Source: Lentimicrobium saccharophilum (lineage in GTDB: Bacteria; Bacteroidota; Bacteroidia; Bacteroidales; Lentimicrobiaceae). From it: a stretch of DNA of 64,000 bases. The stretch is taken from positions 442,349 to 506,348 of the forward strand of contig NZ_DF968182.1 of the NCBI RefSeq assembly GCF_001192835.1, read 5' to 3'. Positions 51,862 through 60,636 of the stretch are shown here, piece by piece. Every line of letters starts with the position of its first letter. The stretch's first letter is position 1. Under the pieces are notes generated by a model. It was not told where the DNA came from, ran no database searches, and saw only the letters and a list, made by a program, of their open reading frames with translations. The position numbers and the translations under genes were made by a program.

Positions 51862-52818
51862 ATGAAAAAAATTACACTATTATTCCTGTTTGTTTCAGCT
51901 GTGGGCATTTTGTTTGCTCAACAGGTGCGTCATTATAACTTCGAGAATTCATTGAATGAAGTTGGCGGGCTGAGTCCGGCGCTGACGGTATTGGGAGAGC
52001 AGGGCAGTTTTGTGCTTGATACGCTGAATGAGGTAAACCAGGACACCAAGATTGTTTACCGTTTTGTCAGAAACAGCGGCTTGCAGTTCGACAATGTTGC
52101 CGCCGGCAATTTTCTGGGTGACAATTATACCATTGAAATATACTTTGTTTTTGATGAATTGAGCAGCTGGAAACGGGTGGTTGACTGGAAAAACAGGAAA
52201 ACGGACTGGGGAGCCTATGTTTATTACGGAGAGTTGAATTTTTATAATATTCTCTATAGTCAGGAGGCTCCTGTTGAAGCCGGGGAATATACCTATTATG
52301 TGATTACCCGAACGGCGGCCTCGGGGCAGGTGTTGATATATACCGACGCCGAAGTGAAAATTGATTTTATTGATAACGGAGGTCATGCATTAATAGACCA
52401 GGACGGGGTGCTTAACTTTTTCCACGATGATCTTATTGTGCCCAACGAAGCCTCAGCCGGTGCGGTAGCCATGATAAAACTGTATGATTATCCTTTAACT
52501 GACACCGAGATATCCCGGAACTGGGAAAGCCTCGGAAGTCAGGTATTTGGAATCAACCGGCCGGTTGAGCGGGTGACTGCCCCGGTTTATCCGAATCCGG
52601 CACTGAATGCCTTCACCGCAGATTTATCCCGTTTCAGGCAGGAAAAGCCTGTAGCGTTAAGCTTATTTAATCAGGAGGGGAGATTGGTATACACGACGAC
52701 CTCTGCGGCAGGTGCAGGCAGGGTTGAAATAGGTACAGGAATCCTGTCTCCGGGTCTTTACCTTTTAAAGGCTACTCAGGATAATCTGGAGGCTGTCAGC
52801 CGGGTTATTGTCCGGTAG
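51862..52818 (+). CDS. Secreted LamG-like protein with T9SS sorting domain
   Basis: This 318-residue protein has a signal peptide (about 1-19, MKKITLLFLFVSAVGILFA). A laminin-G/concanavalin-like beta-sandwich covers about 25-225. The family-typical opening is RHYNFENSLNEVGG, with NYTIEIYFVFDELSSWKRV in the middle and AMIKLYDYPLTDTEI at the end. The T9SS sorting domain closes the protein (VYPNPALNAF ... AVSRVIVR). It is the smallest T9SS cargo in the window and has no catalytic domain, so it is likely a surface adhesin or carbohydrate-binding protein. A GAGGAGG sequence 4 bp before the ATG is a strong ribosome-binding site, unusual for this phylum. Confidence 0.85.
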   Translation: MKKITLLFLFVSAVGILFAQQVRHYNFENSLNEVGGLSPALTVLGEQGSFVLDTLNEVNQDTKIVYRFVRNSGLQFDNVAAGNFLGDNYTIEIYFVFDELSSWKRVVDWKNRKTDWGAYVYYGELNFYNILYSQEAPVEAGEYTYYVITRTAASGQVLIYTDAEVKIDFIDNGGHALIDQDGVLNFFHDDLIVPNEASAGAVAMIKLYDYPLTDTEISRNWESLGSQVFGINRPVERVTAPVYPNPALNAFTADLSRFRQEKPVALSLFNQEGRLVYTTTSAAGAGRVEIGTGILSPGLYLLKATQDNLEAVSRVIVR

Positions 52819-52891
52819 TCTTTCCTGTCTGTATAGGGAATCAGATGGTTTCTCCGGAAGTTTTTTTACTCCGGGATTGAAATCTGAATTT

Positions 52892-55800
52892 TTATTCTTC
52901 CGGTCCGGGCCAGTTGATCAGGCTTTGCAAAAGGCTGAAAAGGTCCTTGCCGTGAAATGGTTTGGCGATATAGTCATCACAGCCGGCCTCCAGGCATTTC
53001 TCACGGTCTTGCACACTTCCGTAAGCTGTTACCGCGACTATCTTTATACCGGGTTTGTACATCCGGATCTGCCTCACCGCTTCAGTTCCGTCCATGCCGG
53101 GCATTTTTATATCCATCAGGATTATATCAATCTTGCTTTCGCCTTTTACCAGCGCGATGGCTTCGGGCCCGCCTGATGCCGTAAATATACGGCAGTCATG
53201 CTTACTGAGCAGTTTCTTGATAAAGAGCCTGTTGATGGCTTCGTCTTCAACGATCAGGATAGCCGGCCTGTAGCCGCTGATACTGACAGTCTCCGGTTTG
53301 GCGGATTCATTCTGGGTTTCTTTGCCGGGAATTCTTACCGGAAAGGTCAGGTTTATAGAAGTGCCTGTTCCCTTCACAGAGGATACTTTGATTTCACCTC
53401 CAAGCAATACAGTTGAACCCTGAACAATTGAAAGACCCAGCCCTGTGCTGTTTTTTATCCTTGTTGAATACACATTTTCCTGCATAAAAGGTTCAAATAT
53501 CAGTGGAAGGTATTCTTCGGATATGCCGATTCCTGTGTCAGTTACTTCGATATTAATTGCATTTTCCGTGATTGTGTATTTTATTTTTACTTCACCTTTT
53601 TCAGTGAATTTTACGGCATTATCCGTTATTTCTTCCAGTATTCTTTTGAGAATTACTTTATCGGTAATTACCAGCGAGGCATTCTCACTGCCGTTCATTA
53701 CAAGGTTTAATTCAATTCCTTTATGCTGGGCAACAGGTTTAAAATGGTGGTACACTTCCTTTAGCAGGTCTGTAAACCGGAAAACGCCCTCATTCTTAAC
53801 CATATTTCCTGACATCAGCAGTGAAATCTCCATGATGTTATCAATGGTTTTGGTCAGCCTGGTGACACTCTTGTCCAGGAAACTTATAAATTCCTGGTTT
53901 TCTTTTTCGGTGTATTCCCCTGACCCGATCAGTTGCGCGAATCCGAATATCCCGTTCAGAGGGGTGCGAATCTCGTGAGAGATATTTTTCATGAAGGTGG
54001 TTTTAAGCCGGTTGCTGGCTTCCGCTTTTTCTTTGGCCCTGATCAGTTCATGCTGTATTTCTATCAATTCGGTAATGTCCGTAATGGTGCCGATAAAACC
54101 TTTCACCTGTCCGTCAACCACCTCGGGGACTGCCTGGCCCTGTACCCAGATTATGCTGCCGTTGGGCCTGACAAAACGGTATTCCGAAATCACGGGAATC
54201 TTTTGTTTTACAGCTTTTTTCCATTCACACATCCGCTCATTTCTGTCATCAGGATGTATTGCGGCAAGGTATTTATCCTGCAGGGCCTCATCGAACGAAA
54301 GGCCTGAAAGGGCAGACCACTTTGGATTGACAAAGGTAGTTTTACCTTCGGCATCGGTTCTGAATATTCCGACAGGTGCCATTCGTGTAAGGGCTTCAAA
54401 CAAGCGGCGGCTTTCGCTCAGCGCTTCTTCGGTTTTTTTTCGTTTGGTGATATCCGAAAAAGTAGCTACCATTTTTCCGGGGGCGGTTTGAAAGGCCTTC
54501 ACTTCAAATGCTCCGGAAATCTTATTATCGGTATAATCAAGCTGCTCGGCAATCCATGCCCTGTTGTTGATAGCGGCATTCTTGTAAAACTCGGCTATAT
54601 CCGTGCCTTTCAGATTGGGAAAGGCTTTCCCGATTTCCATTCCGATGTACCGGGAGTTGTCGAGCCCGAGAATCCGGTCAGCGGCGGGATTGGCTCTCGT
54701 AAAGATCAGCCGGCCGTCACCGTCCAGTTCGTAAAAATGCATGCCAATGGGTGCATTTTCAATCATTTGCCGGTACAGGTTTTCACTTCGTTGAAGTGCC
54801 TCCACTGCTTCAAGCCGATTTGAAACGTTTTGACCACTTGTTCTGATACCAATGAGATTACCATTATTATCCAGGATCTGCGTCCAGGAAATTGAAAGCC
54901 AAAAGCATGACCCATCTTTTCTCCTGCATCTGATTACACTCTCTTTGCCGGTCTTTTCCCTGAGGCCATCCTCTAGAATTCTCCTTGCACTTTCACGGTC
55001 TTGTTCTGTGATTAGTACTTCAATCACATCAGGCATTGCAATAATCTCTTCCGGAGTATAACCGGTAAACCGCTCTGCTGCGGGATTGGTCCATACAATT
55101 TTCCCTTTCTCATTGAAAAGAGATTCCCAGTTAGCGGTATAATTGGCAATATTCCTGAATTTCTGCTCACTCTCTCTGAGTGCCAGTTCGGCCATTTTGC
55201 GTTCAGTTATATCGTTGGAGACCGATAATATGCCCCGTTCTCCGCCGGGAAGCCGGACAAGTGACTCTGTGAGCAACGAATAATAGTAGGAGCCGTCTTT
55301 GCGCCTGCTGGTTACTTCGTGCTCAAGTAACTGGCCATTCAGGATCTTTTTTATATTATGATTTACCATGCCGGCGCTTTCAGGAAGTGCCAGCACGCTT
55401 ACATGGCTGCCAATCAACTCATCTCTTGTATAGTTGGTTGATCTGCAGGAAGACTGATTGACATCGATGATAATCCCATCTTCATTCAGTAACAGAATCC
55501 CGGAAGGGGATGTTTCGAAAAGAGTCTGATATAAGTCCCGGTGTGCTGTTTTATCGCTTTTGTACAAGGTTTGCAACGATTCCGGTTTTGCCGGTTGCGT
55601 CAGCTCAATAGCTGTCCAGATCCATCCATTCGCTGTTTGATGATCAGCAAATCCGGATATCGAAATATTGAACCATCCGTTTAATTGCTCGCTCCAGATT
55701 TCTTTGAAATCATATTTTTGTTTCACGGCATTTCCGGCACGTGGAATTTTGGCTTTCCAGAAAACAGATTTGCCTTTAAGAGGTAATAATTCCGATCCGG

Positions 55801-55930
55801 CCCTTTTACAGAGAGCTGAATTCGCATGGACGATTTTCTTCTTACCGTTTGTGATACACACATATACATTCATTGCATCAAAAATCCCGTAAGGTCCTGA
55901 TGCTGATTTTATGTTTTCCTGTGTTTTCAT
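52892..55930 (-). CDS. Hybrid histidine kinase with multiple PAS domains and C-terminal receiver
   Basis: I choose the ATG at 55930 (MKTQENIKSASG), which has AAAGGCGGG upstream, giving 1012 residues. The frame also opens from a GTG at 55963 that overlaps the preceding kinase gene by 8 bp. About five PAS domains fill residues 15-625 (for example SGILLLNEDGIIIDVNQSS and GIFRTDAEGKTTFVNP). The HisKA domain carries H652 (NISHEIRTPLNG). The HATPase domain has DNAVKFTEKGE and DTGIGIS, and GLGLSIV. The C-terminal receiver has phospho-acceptor D940 (LMDIKMPGMDG) and AKPF. No membrane segments are seen, so it senses cytoplasmic or redox/ligand signals. The next phosphorelay partner (an HPt protein) is not encoded nearby. 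Confidence 0.92.
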   Translation of the reverse strand: MKTQENIKSASGPYGIFDAMNVYVCITNGKKKIVHANSALCKRAGSELLPLKGKSVFWKAKIPRAGNAVKQKYDFKEIWSEQLNGWFNISISGFADHQTANGWIWTAIELTQPAKPESLQTLYKSDKTAHRDLYQTLFETSPSGILLLNEDGIIIDVNQSSCRSTNYTRDELIGSHVSVLALPESAGMVNHNIKKILNGQLLEHEVTSRRKDGSYYYSLLTESLVRLPGGERGILSVSNDITERKMAELALRESEQKFRNIANYTANWESLFNEKGKIVWTNPAAERFTGYTPEEIIAMPDVIEVLITEQDRESARRILEDGLREKTGKESVIRCRRKDGSCFWLSISWTQILDNNGNLIGIRTSGQNVSNRLEAVEALQRSENLYRQMIENAPIGMHFYELDGDGRLIFTRANPAADRILGLDNSRYIGMEIGKAFPNLKGTDIAEFYKNAAINNRAWIAEQLDYTDNKISGAFEVKAFQTAPGKMVATFSDITKRKKTEEALSESRRLFEALTRMAPVGIFRTDAEGKTTFVNPKWSALSGLSFDEALQDKYLAAIHPDDRNERMCEWKKAVKQKIPVISEYRFVRPNGSIIWVQGQAVPEVVDGQVKGFIGTITDITELIEIQHELIRAKEKAEASNRLKTTFMKNISHEIRTPLNGIFGFAQLIGSGEYTEKENQEFISFLDKSVTRLTKTIDNIMEISLLMSGNMVKNEGVFRFTDLLKEVYHHFKPVAQHKGIELNLVMNGSENASLVITDKVILKRILEEITDNAVKFTEKGEVKIKYTITENAINIEVTDTGIGISEEYLPLIFEPFMQENVYSTRIKNSTGLGLSIVQGSTVLLGGEIKVSSVKGTGTSINLTFPVRIPGKETQNESAKPETVSISGYRPAILIVEDEAINRLFIKKLLSKHDCRIFTASGGPEAIALVKGESKIDIILMDIKMPGMDGTEAVRQIRMYKPGIKIVAVTAYGSVQDREKCLEAGCDDYIAKPFHGKDLFSLLQSLINWPGPEE

Positions 55931-55955
55931 GAATTCCCGCCTTTCATGTTTTCTT

Positions 55956-58274
55956 TTAACCACGAGGAAGTGTAAAATAAAAACAGCTTCCTTTCCCTAC
56001 AGTACTTTTCACACCGATTTTGCCCCCGTTTTTTTCGACAAACTCTTTGCAAAGCAACAGACCCAGGCCGGTACTCGGTTCACCGGAAGTGCCGGGCCGG
56101 TTGTGTTTACCGGAAATATTGAAAATCGTTCCGATCATGGTTTCCGGGATGCCAATGCCGGAATCATTTATTTTTATTTCGATATTTCCGTTAAGCGTCT
56201 CTCCGGCCGAAATCGTTACACTGCCCCCTTTAGCCGTAAACTTGACAGCATTGGAAAAAAGGTTTCTGAAAATGGTATCAAGCATTGGCTTGTCCACCAT
56301 TACTGTAATTGCTTCGGGTATATCCAGCGTTACCCTGATTTGTTTGCTTGTGGCGGCTTCCCGCAACGTTTCAGTACTTTGACGGGCGACAGACCGGAGG
56401 TTGATTTTTTGCGGGCTGAAGGGTTTCATATTTCTCTGAACCATTGACCATTCCAGAAGATTCTCCAGCAGATTATAAAGGTTGGAAGCCGATTTTTTTA
56501 ATTCGTTGGCTATAAAGCGGACCTCCTCCCTGGGCATGGAATCTATCTCTTCGGCCATCAGTTCGGTTAAACCAAGAAAAGAAGTGAACGGACTCCTCAG
56601 GTCATGGGCAATAATGGAGAAGAACTTGTCTTTTTCCAGATTGATTTTTCTGAGGGCCTCGTTTTGTCTGTTGATTTCTTCTTCTGCCCGCTTTCGCTCG
56701 GTAATATCATGATAAATCGACTGATAAGTGCCATCGGGCAGAATGTGTGTATGCATTTCAACCTGCAGCAGCCGGTTATCCGCGGTAATAATAGTTCTTT
56801 CGCTGGTTACTGTCTTACCCTGCTTCAGCAGGTCAAACCTGAAAGGAAAAGCCTTCAGGCTTTCTTCTGTAAAAATACTTTCGCTGATGTGCTTCCCAAT
56901 CAGAAATTCGGGTGCAAAGCCGGTCATTTCGGCAAATGTTGAATTCACCTGTATGATGACTCCCTCCTGCGATCCGATCAATATTCCGCCGGCCGAAGAG
57001 TTGAAAAGTTCTTTGTAACGTTCTTCACTTTTTCGCAGGGCGACTTCAATGGCCTTGATATGGGTTATATCCCGCAAATGCTCAATCACCAACCTGATCT
57101 CTCCTTCATTATCAAGGATTGGATATGACCGGATGTCGAGCCAGAGTTGCTTTTCAGGGAAGTAGCGCTCTATATGTGCAGGTTTCTTTGTTCTGTAGCT
57201 GATAGAAGTGGCGCAAAGTTCACATTCCTGGTCCCTGTCAATCAGGTGAAAACATTTTTTCCCCCTGATCTCTTCCGGGGAAGTATTCAGAAACTCATAC
57301 CCTGCTTTGTTATACCTGATAATCTGATGCTTATTGTCCTGTATCCCGATAACATCCGGAATACTGTTGATCAGGTTTTCAAGGAATCCGGAGCTTTCCC
57401 TGTTTTCTTTCAAAGCCGTTTCCAGTTCACTGATCAGATTTTTCTGATGGGTGACATCCCGTGCATTGATTACCGCTTTATTGATGATGCCTGATGCATC
57501 AGCTACCGGATGAACAGCATATTCAAACCACCTGTCATGAAAAAATGATTCTGACTCAAGGGCTTTCCCTTTTTCAAAAACGACTTTTAGCAATTCCTCC
57601 CGGTTGGGTTTATATGAGGAAGGGAAAAAATCAAAAAGGTTCTTCCCCCTGATTGATTCGGTCGAAAATCCGTAAAATTTTGCATTCGCTTCATTGCTGT
57701 CGATTATAGTTCCGTCTTTGTTAATAAGTAACAGACCGTCGGATATTGAGTCCATGATCGCCCGCTGGTTCAGATTGCTTTCAATCAATGCCTCTCCGGT
57801 AAGTTTATTACCTGTAACATCACGAACAATAGCAAGGACCTCATCCGGTCCGTTGGGTACGAGCCGGGCTTCATAGGAACATAAGCCTTTTAAAGGGATA
57901 GGAAGCTGATATTCAAAATATTGCATTTCACCTGTATCGAGGGTAAGTTTAATTTTAGCGTCAATTAAATCTGCAAAGTCGGGGGGGGTAATCTCCCTGT
58001 TGTTCTTTCCGATGATGGAATCTGCCTGGTGAAAAAGATCGCTGCCTGCTGCTTTGTAATCCAGGTAAATACCTTCACGGTTAATCCTGAAGATCAGGTC
58101 GGGAATGGCTTCTGTAAGGGCCTGAATTTTAATTTCGCTCAGGCGGAGCAGGTTCTCAGCCCTTTTGCGTTCGTTCTGCTCTTTCTTATAATCATTTCCC
58201 AGCGCGCCCATGCCGGGATTCTGCATCTTTTTACTGCTGTTTTTATCTCCGGTAATTCCCCCTTCTGAAATCAT
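55956..58274 (-). CDS. Multi-PAS sensor histidine kinase
   Basis: This 772-residue soluble kinase has four PAS domains (about 45-155, 165-275, 295-405 and 410-525). The third has a cysteine cluster (KKCFHLIDRDQECELC, C-x11-CxxC), a pattern found in a subset of PAS domains. H557 lies in SIIAHDLRSPFTSF, the HisKA class common in Bacteroidota. The HATPase has NLFSNAVKFT, NDSGIGIP and GLGLLLCKEFV. There is no receiver or membrane segment. The 3' end is directly followed by a second kinase gene (overlap of 8 bp or spacing of 25 bp depending on start), so they are co-expressed and may act in one relay. The gene is transcribed divergently from the SulP transporter. Confidence 0.92.
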   Translation of the reverse strand: MISEGGITGDKNSSKKMQNPGMGALGNDYKKEQNERKRAENLLRLSEIKIQALTEAIPDLIFRINREGIYLDYKAAGSDLFHQADSIIGKNNREITPPDFADLIDAKIKLTLDTGEMQYFEYQLPIPLKGLCSYEARLVPNGPDEVLAIVRDVTGNKLTGEALIESNLNQRAIMDSISDGLLLINKDGTIIDSNEANAKFYGFSTESIRGKNLFDFFPSSYKPNREELLKVVFEKGKALESESFFHDRWFEYAVHPVADASGIINKAVINARDVTHQKNLISELETALKENRESSGFLENLINSIPDVIGIQDNKHQIIRYNKAGYEFLNTSPEEIRGKKCFHLIDRDQECELCATSISYRTKKPAHIERYFPEKQLWLDIRSYPILDNEGEIRLVIEHLRDITHIKAIEVALRKSEERYKELFNSSAGGILIGSQEGVIIQVNSTFAEMTGFAPEFLIGKHISESIFTEESLKAFPFRFDLLKQGKTVTSERTIITADNRLLQVEMHTHILPDGTYQSIYHDITERKRAEEEINRQNEALRKINLEKDKFFSIIAHDLRSPFTSFLGLTELMAEEIDSMPREEVRFIANELKKSASNLYNLLENLLEWSMVQRNMKPFSPQKINLRSVARQSTETLREAATSKQIRVTLDIPEAITVMVDKPMLDTIFRNLFSNAVKFTAKGGSVTISAGETLNGNIEIKINDSGIGIPETMIGTIFNISGKHNRPGTSGEPSTGLGLLLCKEFVEKNGGKIGVKSTVGKGSCFYFTLPRG

Positions 58275-58332
58275 AGCTTTACAATATTTAGATGCTCGCC
58301 GGATTCATGGTTATGCCTGAAGAACACTGTAA

Positions 58333-58353
58333 ATTATTTTTACAAAAAATAAT
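58333..58353. repeat. AT-rich inverted repeat upstream of the kinase operon
   Basis: ATTATTTTT (58333-58341) and AAAAATAAT (58345-58353) are perfect complements around a 3-nt centre, about 60 bp upstream of the kinase ATG at 58274. Low complexity makes chance occurrence likely. Confidence 0.25.
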
Positions 58354-58695
58354 CCCCTTAAGCCAGATTCACCGGTAAGGCCCCATCCCGGTAAAAATTC
58401 CGGTACTGAATTGGTTAATCAGTCTTTTGCGAAAAAAGTAACTATCCGGTTGATTCTGTTTATGCCATTTTCTGCTAATATAGTCAATTATTGAATTTCT
58501 GACAAGCCTTGCTGAAATTTCTTACGTCACATGTAAAATTATTTCTTCATAAATCGGGTGTTATTAAATTCCAAATGTAAATTAATAATTTTCTTTCATC
58601 CTGCAAACATTTGATATACAGTCATTTCATATTTATTTGCATCTCTGGGGATATGTTATCTATTTGCGGTGAAGTCATGCTAAGCTCCTATTTTA

Positions 58696-58703
58696 TACTT
58701 TTG
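58696..58703 (+). promoter_or_regulatory. -7 box for the SulP transporter gene
   Basis: TACTTTTG matches TAnnTTTG, 25 bp before the ATG at 58729. A TTTG lies further upstream (29 nt), too far for the usual -33 element. Confidence 0.4.
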
Positions 58704-58728
58704 CAGCTTCTTTTTAATAGCTTTTAAC

Positions 58729-60450
58729 ATGTCTGAGTTCTTATTGAACACGTTTTCAAAGATTTATCATCCCAAACTGTTTACTACTCTAAAGGAATAC
58801 AATCTCAAAACCTTTACCTCCGATCTTATTGCCGGAATTATTGTAGGAGTGGTAGCGCTCCCGCTGGCCATCGCTTTTGGGATTGCTTCCGGGGTATCCC
58901 CGGAGCGGGGCCTGATTACCGCTGTAATTGCCGGTTTCCTAATTTCCGCGTTTGGAGGAAGCAGGGTGCAGATAGGCGGGCCTACAGGTGCTTTTATAGT
59001 GATTGTCTATGGAATTGTTGAAAAATTCGGCGTTGAGGGGCTGATCATTGCCACCATTCTTGCCGGTTTTATGCTGATTGGTATGGGGTTGCTGCAACTG
59101 GGAACCATCATCAAATTTATGCCTTACCCGATTGTGGTGGGTTTTACTTCAGGAATAGCACTGGTAATTTTTTCATCTCAGGTAAAGGATTTCTTCGGAC
59201 TTGAGGTAACCCAGGCAGTGCCGGCTGATTTCATTGAAAAGTGGAAATACTATTTTATTCATTTTGACGCGGTTAACCTTTATGCACTCGGGATAGGCTT
59301 GTTTACTGTCCTGATTTCGGTTCTTTGGCCCAAAATCAACAGAAAAGTGCCGGGAACCCTGATTGCACTATTGGTGACCACCGCGGCTGCCAGCATTTTT
59401 CAAATGCCTGTGGAAACGATCGGAAGCCGTTTCGGGGAGATCAAAGCAACCATTCCCCGGCCTTTTATCCCTTCGATAAGTTGGGAAACATTCAGATTGT
59501 TGCTGGCGCCTGCTTTTACCATTGCCATGCTTGGCGCGATTGAATCGCTGCTTTCGGCTATGGTGGCCGACGGCGCAACCGGAAGCAAACACCGCTCCAA
59601 TACAGAACTTATAGGGCAGGGGATAGCCAATATTGTTACGCCTGTATTCGGTGGGATACCTGCAACCGGCGCCATCGCACGTACCATGACCAATATCAAG
59701 AATGGTGGAAAGACGCCGGTGGCCGGGATCGTTCATGCAATGGTACTTTTACTGATCCTGCTGTTCTTTGGTAAATGGGCCCGGCTGATCCCGATGAGCT
59801 GTCTTGCAGGAATCCTGGTTATTGTTGCCTACAATATGAGTGAATGGCGTTCATTCAAAGGTCTTTTCCGTAATTCGAAGAGCGAAGTTGCCGTGTTGCT
59901 GACCACCTTCCTGCTCACAGTGATTATTGACCTTACGATTGCTATCCAGTTCGGACTGCTTATGGCCGTGCTCCTTTTCCTCAAGCGTGTTATTGATACT
60001 TCAGGGGTGGAGGTGCTTAACATGGCAGTGGATGATGAGCGGGCCGAGGAGCCGGAAACGGCACCCAAGCTGATTATCCCTGATAAAGTGGAAGTTTTTG
60101 AGGTTAACGGACCCTTCTTTTTTGGAATTGCCAACAAATTTGATGAAGCAGAAAAACAAGTCACTGCCAAGCCGTTGATCAGAATTATCCGGTTATACCG
60201 GGTGCCGTTTATCGATGCAACGGGCGTGAGTAACCTGAAAAGCTTTATCAGAAGGACCCAGGCAACCGGGATTACCGTTGTGATATCGGGACCGGTTAAG
60301 TCAGTTTATGATACGCTTGAAAAAAATTATGTGTTTGAAATAGTTGGCAGGGATAATGTATGTGCCGATATTAACCTGGCTCTTGAAAGGGCCGGCAAAC
60401 TGCTCGAGGAGAAGCCCCACTCAGGAATGCACCAGGAACATAAGTCCTGA
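58729..60450 (+). CDS. SulP-family anion transporter with STAS domain
   Basis: This 573-residue inner-membrane protein has about 12-14 hydrophobic segments in residues 25-430 in the SLC26/SulP pattern. The signature region includes GIIVGVVALPLAIAFGIASG (about 36-55) and GGSRVQIGGPTGAFIVIV (about 77-94). The cytoplasmic STAS domain covers about 445-555 (VEVFEVNGPFFFGIANKF, and RLYRVPFIDATGVSNL in place of the common DSSG). It carries sulfate, bicarbonate or another anion, driven by Na+ or H+ in related proteins. No sulfate-assimilation or carbonic-anhydrase gene is adjacent, so the substrate is open. The intergenic repeat copy B starts immediately after its stop codon. Confidence 0.93.
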   Translation: MSEFLLNTFSKIYHPKLFTTLKEYNLKTFTSDLIAGIIVGVVALPLAIAFGIASGVSPERGLITAVIAGFLISAFGGSRVQIGGPTGAFIVIVYGIVEKFGVEGLIIATILAGFMLIGMGLLQLGTIIKFMPYPIVVGFTSGIALVIFSSQVKDFFGLEVTQAVPADFIEKWKYYFIHFDAVNLYALGIGLFTVLISVLWPKINRKVPGTLIALLVTTAAASIFQMPVETIGSRFGEIKATIPRPFIPSISWETFRLLLAPAFTIAMLGAIESLLSAMVADGATGSKHRSNTELIGQGIANIVTPVFGGIPATGAIARTMTNIKNGGKTPVAGIVHAMVLLLILLFFGKWARLIPMSCLAGILVIVAYNMSEWRSFKGLFRNSKSEVAVLLTTFLLTVIIDLTIAIQFGLLMAVLLFLKRVIDTSGVEVLNMAVDDERAEEPETAPKLIIPDKVEVFEVNGPFFFGIANKFDEAEKQVTAKPLIRIIRLYRVPFIDATGVSNLKSFIRRTQATGITVVISGPVKSVYDTLEKNYVFEIVGRDNVCADINLALERAGKLLEEKPHSGMHQEHKS

Positions 60451-60577
60451 GTAGCCCGAAAGGGCTGAACAATTGATTCTGCAAGGGTGATGCCGATTTA
60501 GTATTTGTTCAACGCAATTACTGTTGTGCTAACTCCAAACGCTTTATCGTTTAAGCATTATCAAATGCTGTATCCGG
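60451..60577 (+). repeat. Intergenic dispersed repeat, copy B
   Basis: It matches copy A (27871-27998) in the same orientation at about 75% of 127 positions by hand alignment. Best preserved are AGGGCTGAAC, ATTGATTCT, TTTAGT, TTGTTC, TATCGTTTA and TCAAATGC. The leading hairpin is AGCCC-GAAA-GGGCT here versus AGCCCT-GA-AGGGCT in copy A, so pairing is kept although bases differ. It fills the space between the sulP stop codon and the shared terminator. Confidence 0.7.
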
Positions 60578-60580
60578 AAA

Positions 60581-60618
60581 AAAGAGCGGCAGCATTTTCT
60601 CGAATGCTGCCGCTCTTT
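60581..60618. terminator. Bidirectional terminator between sulP and the M3 peptidase gene
   Basis: AAAGAGCGGCAGCATT (60581-60596) pairs with AATGCTGCCGCTCTTT (60603-60618) across TTCTCG: a 16-bp perfect stem with T-rich 3' flanks on both strands. It serves the convergent genes ending at 60450 and 60637. Confidence 0.92.
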
Positions 60619-60636
60619 TCTTTTCTGCCGGTCAGG

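Larger units (their letters stand above)
58275..58728. other. 454-bp AT-rich divergent intergenic region
   Basis: It separates the kinase pair (minus) from sulP (plus). It contains an AT-rich inverted repeat at 58333-58353 and a -7 box for sulP at 58696-58703. The long leader space (over 300 bp of unassigned AT-rich sequence) could hold regulator sites or a small RNA, but I see no reading frame or defined RNA motif. Confidence 0.5.
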
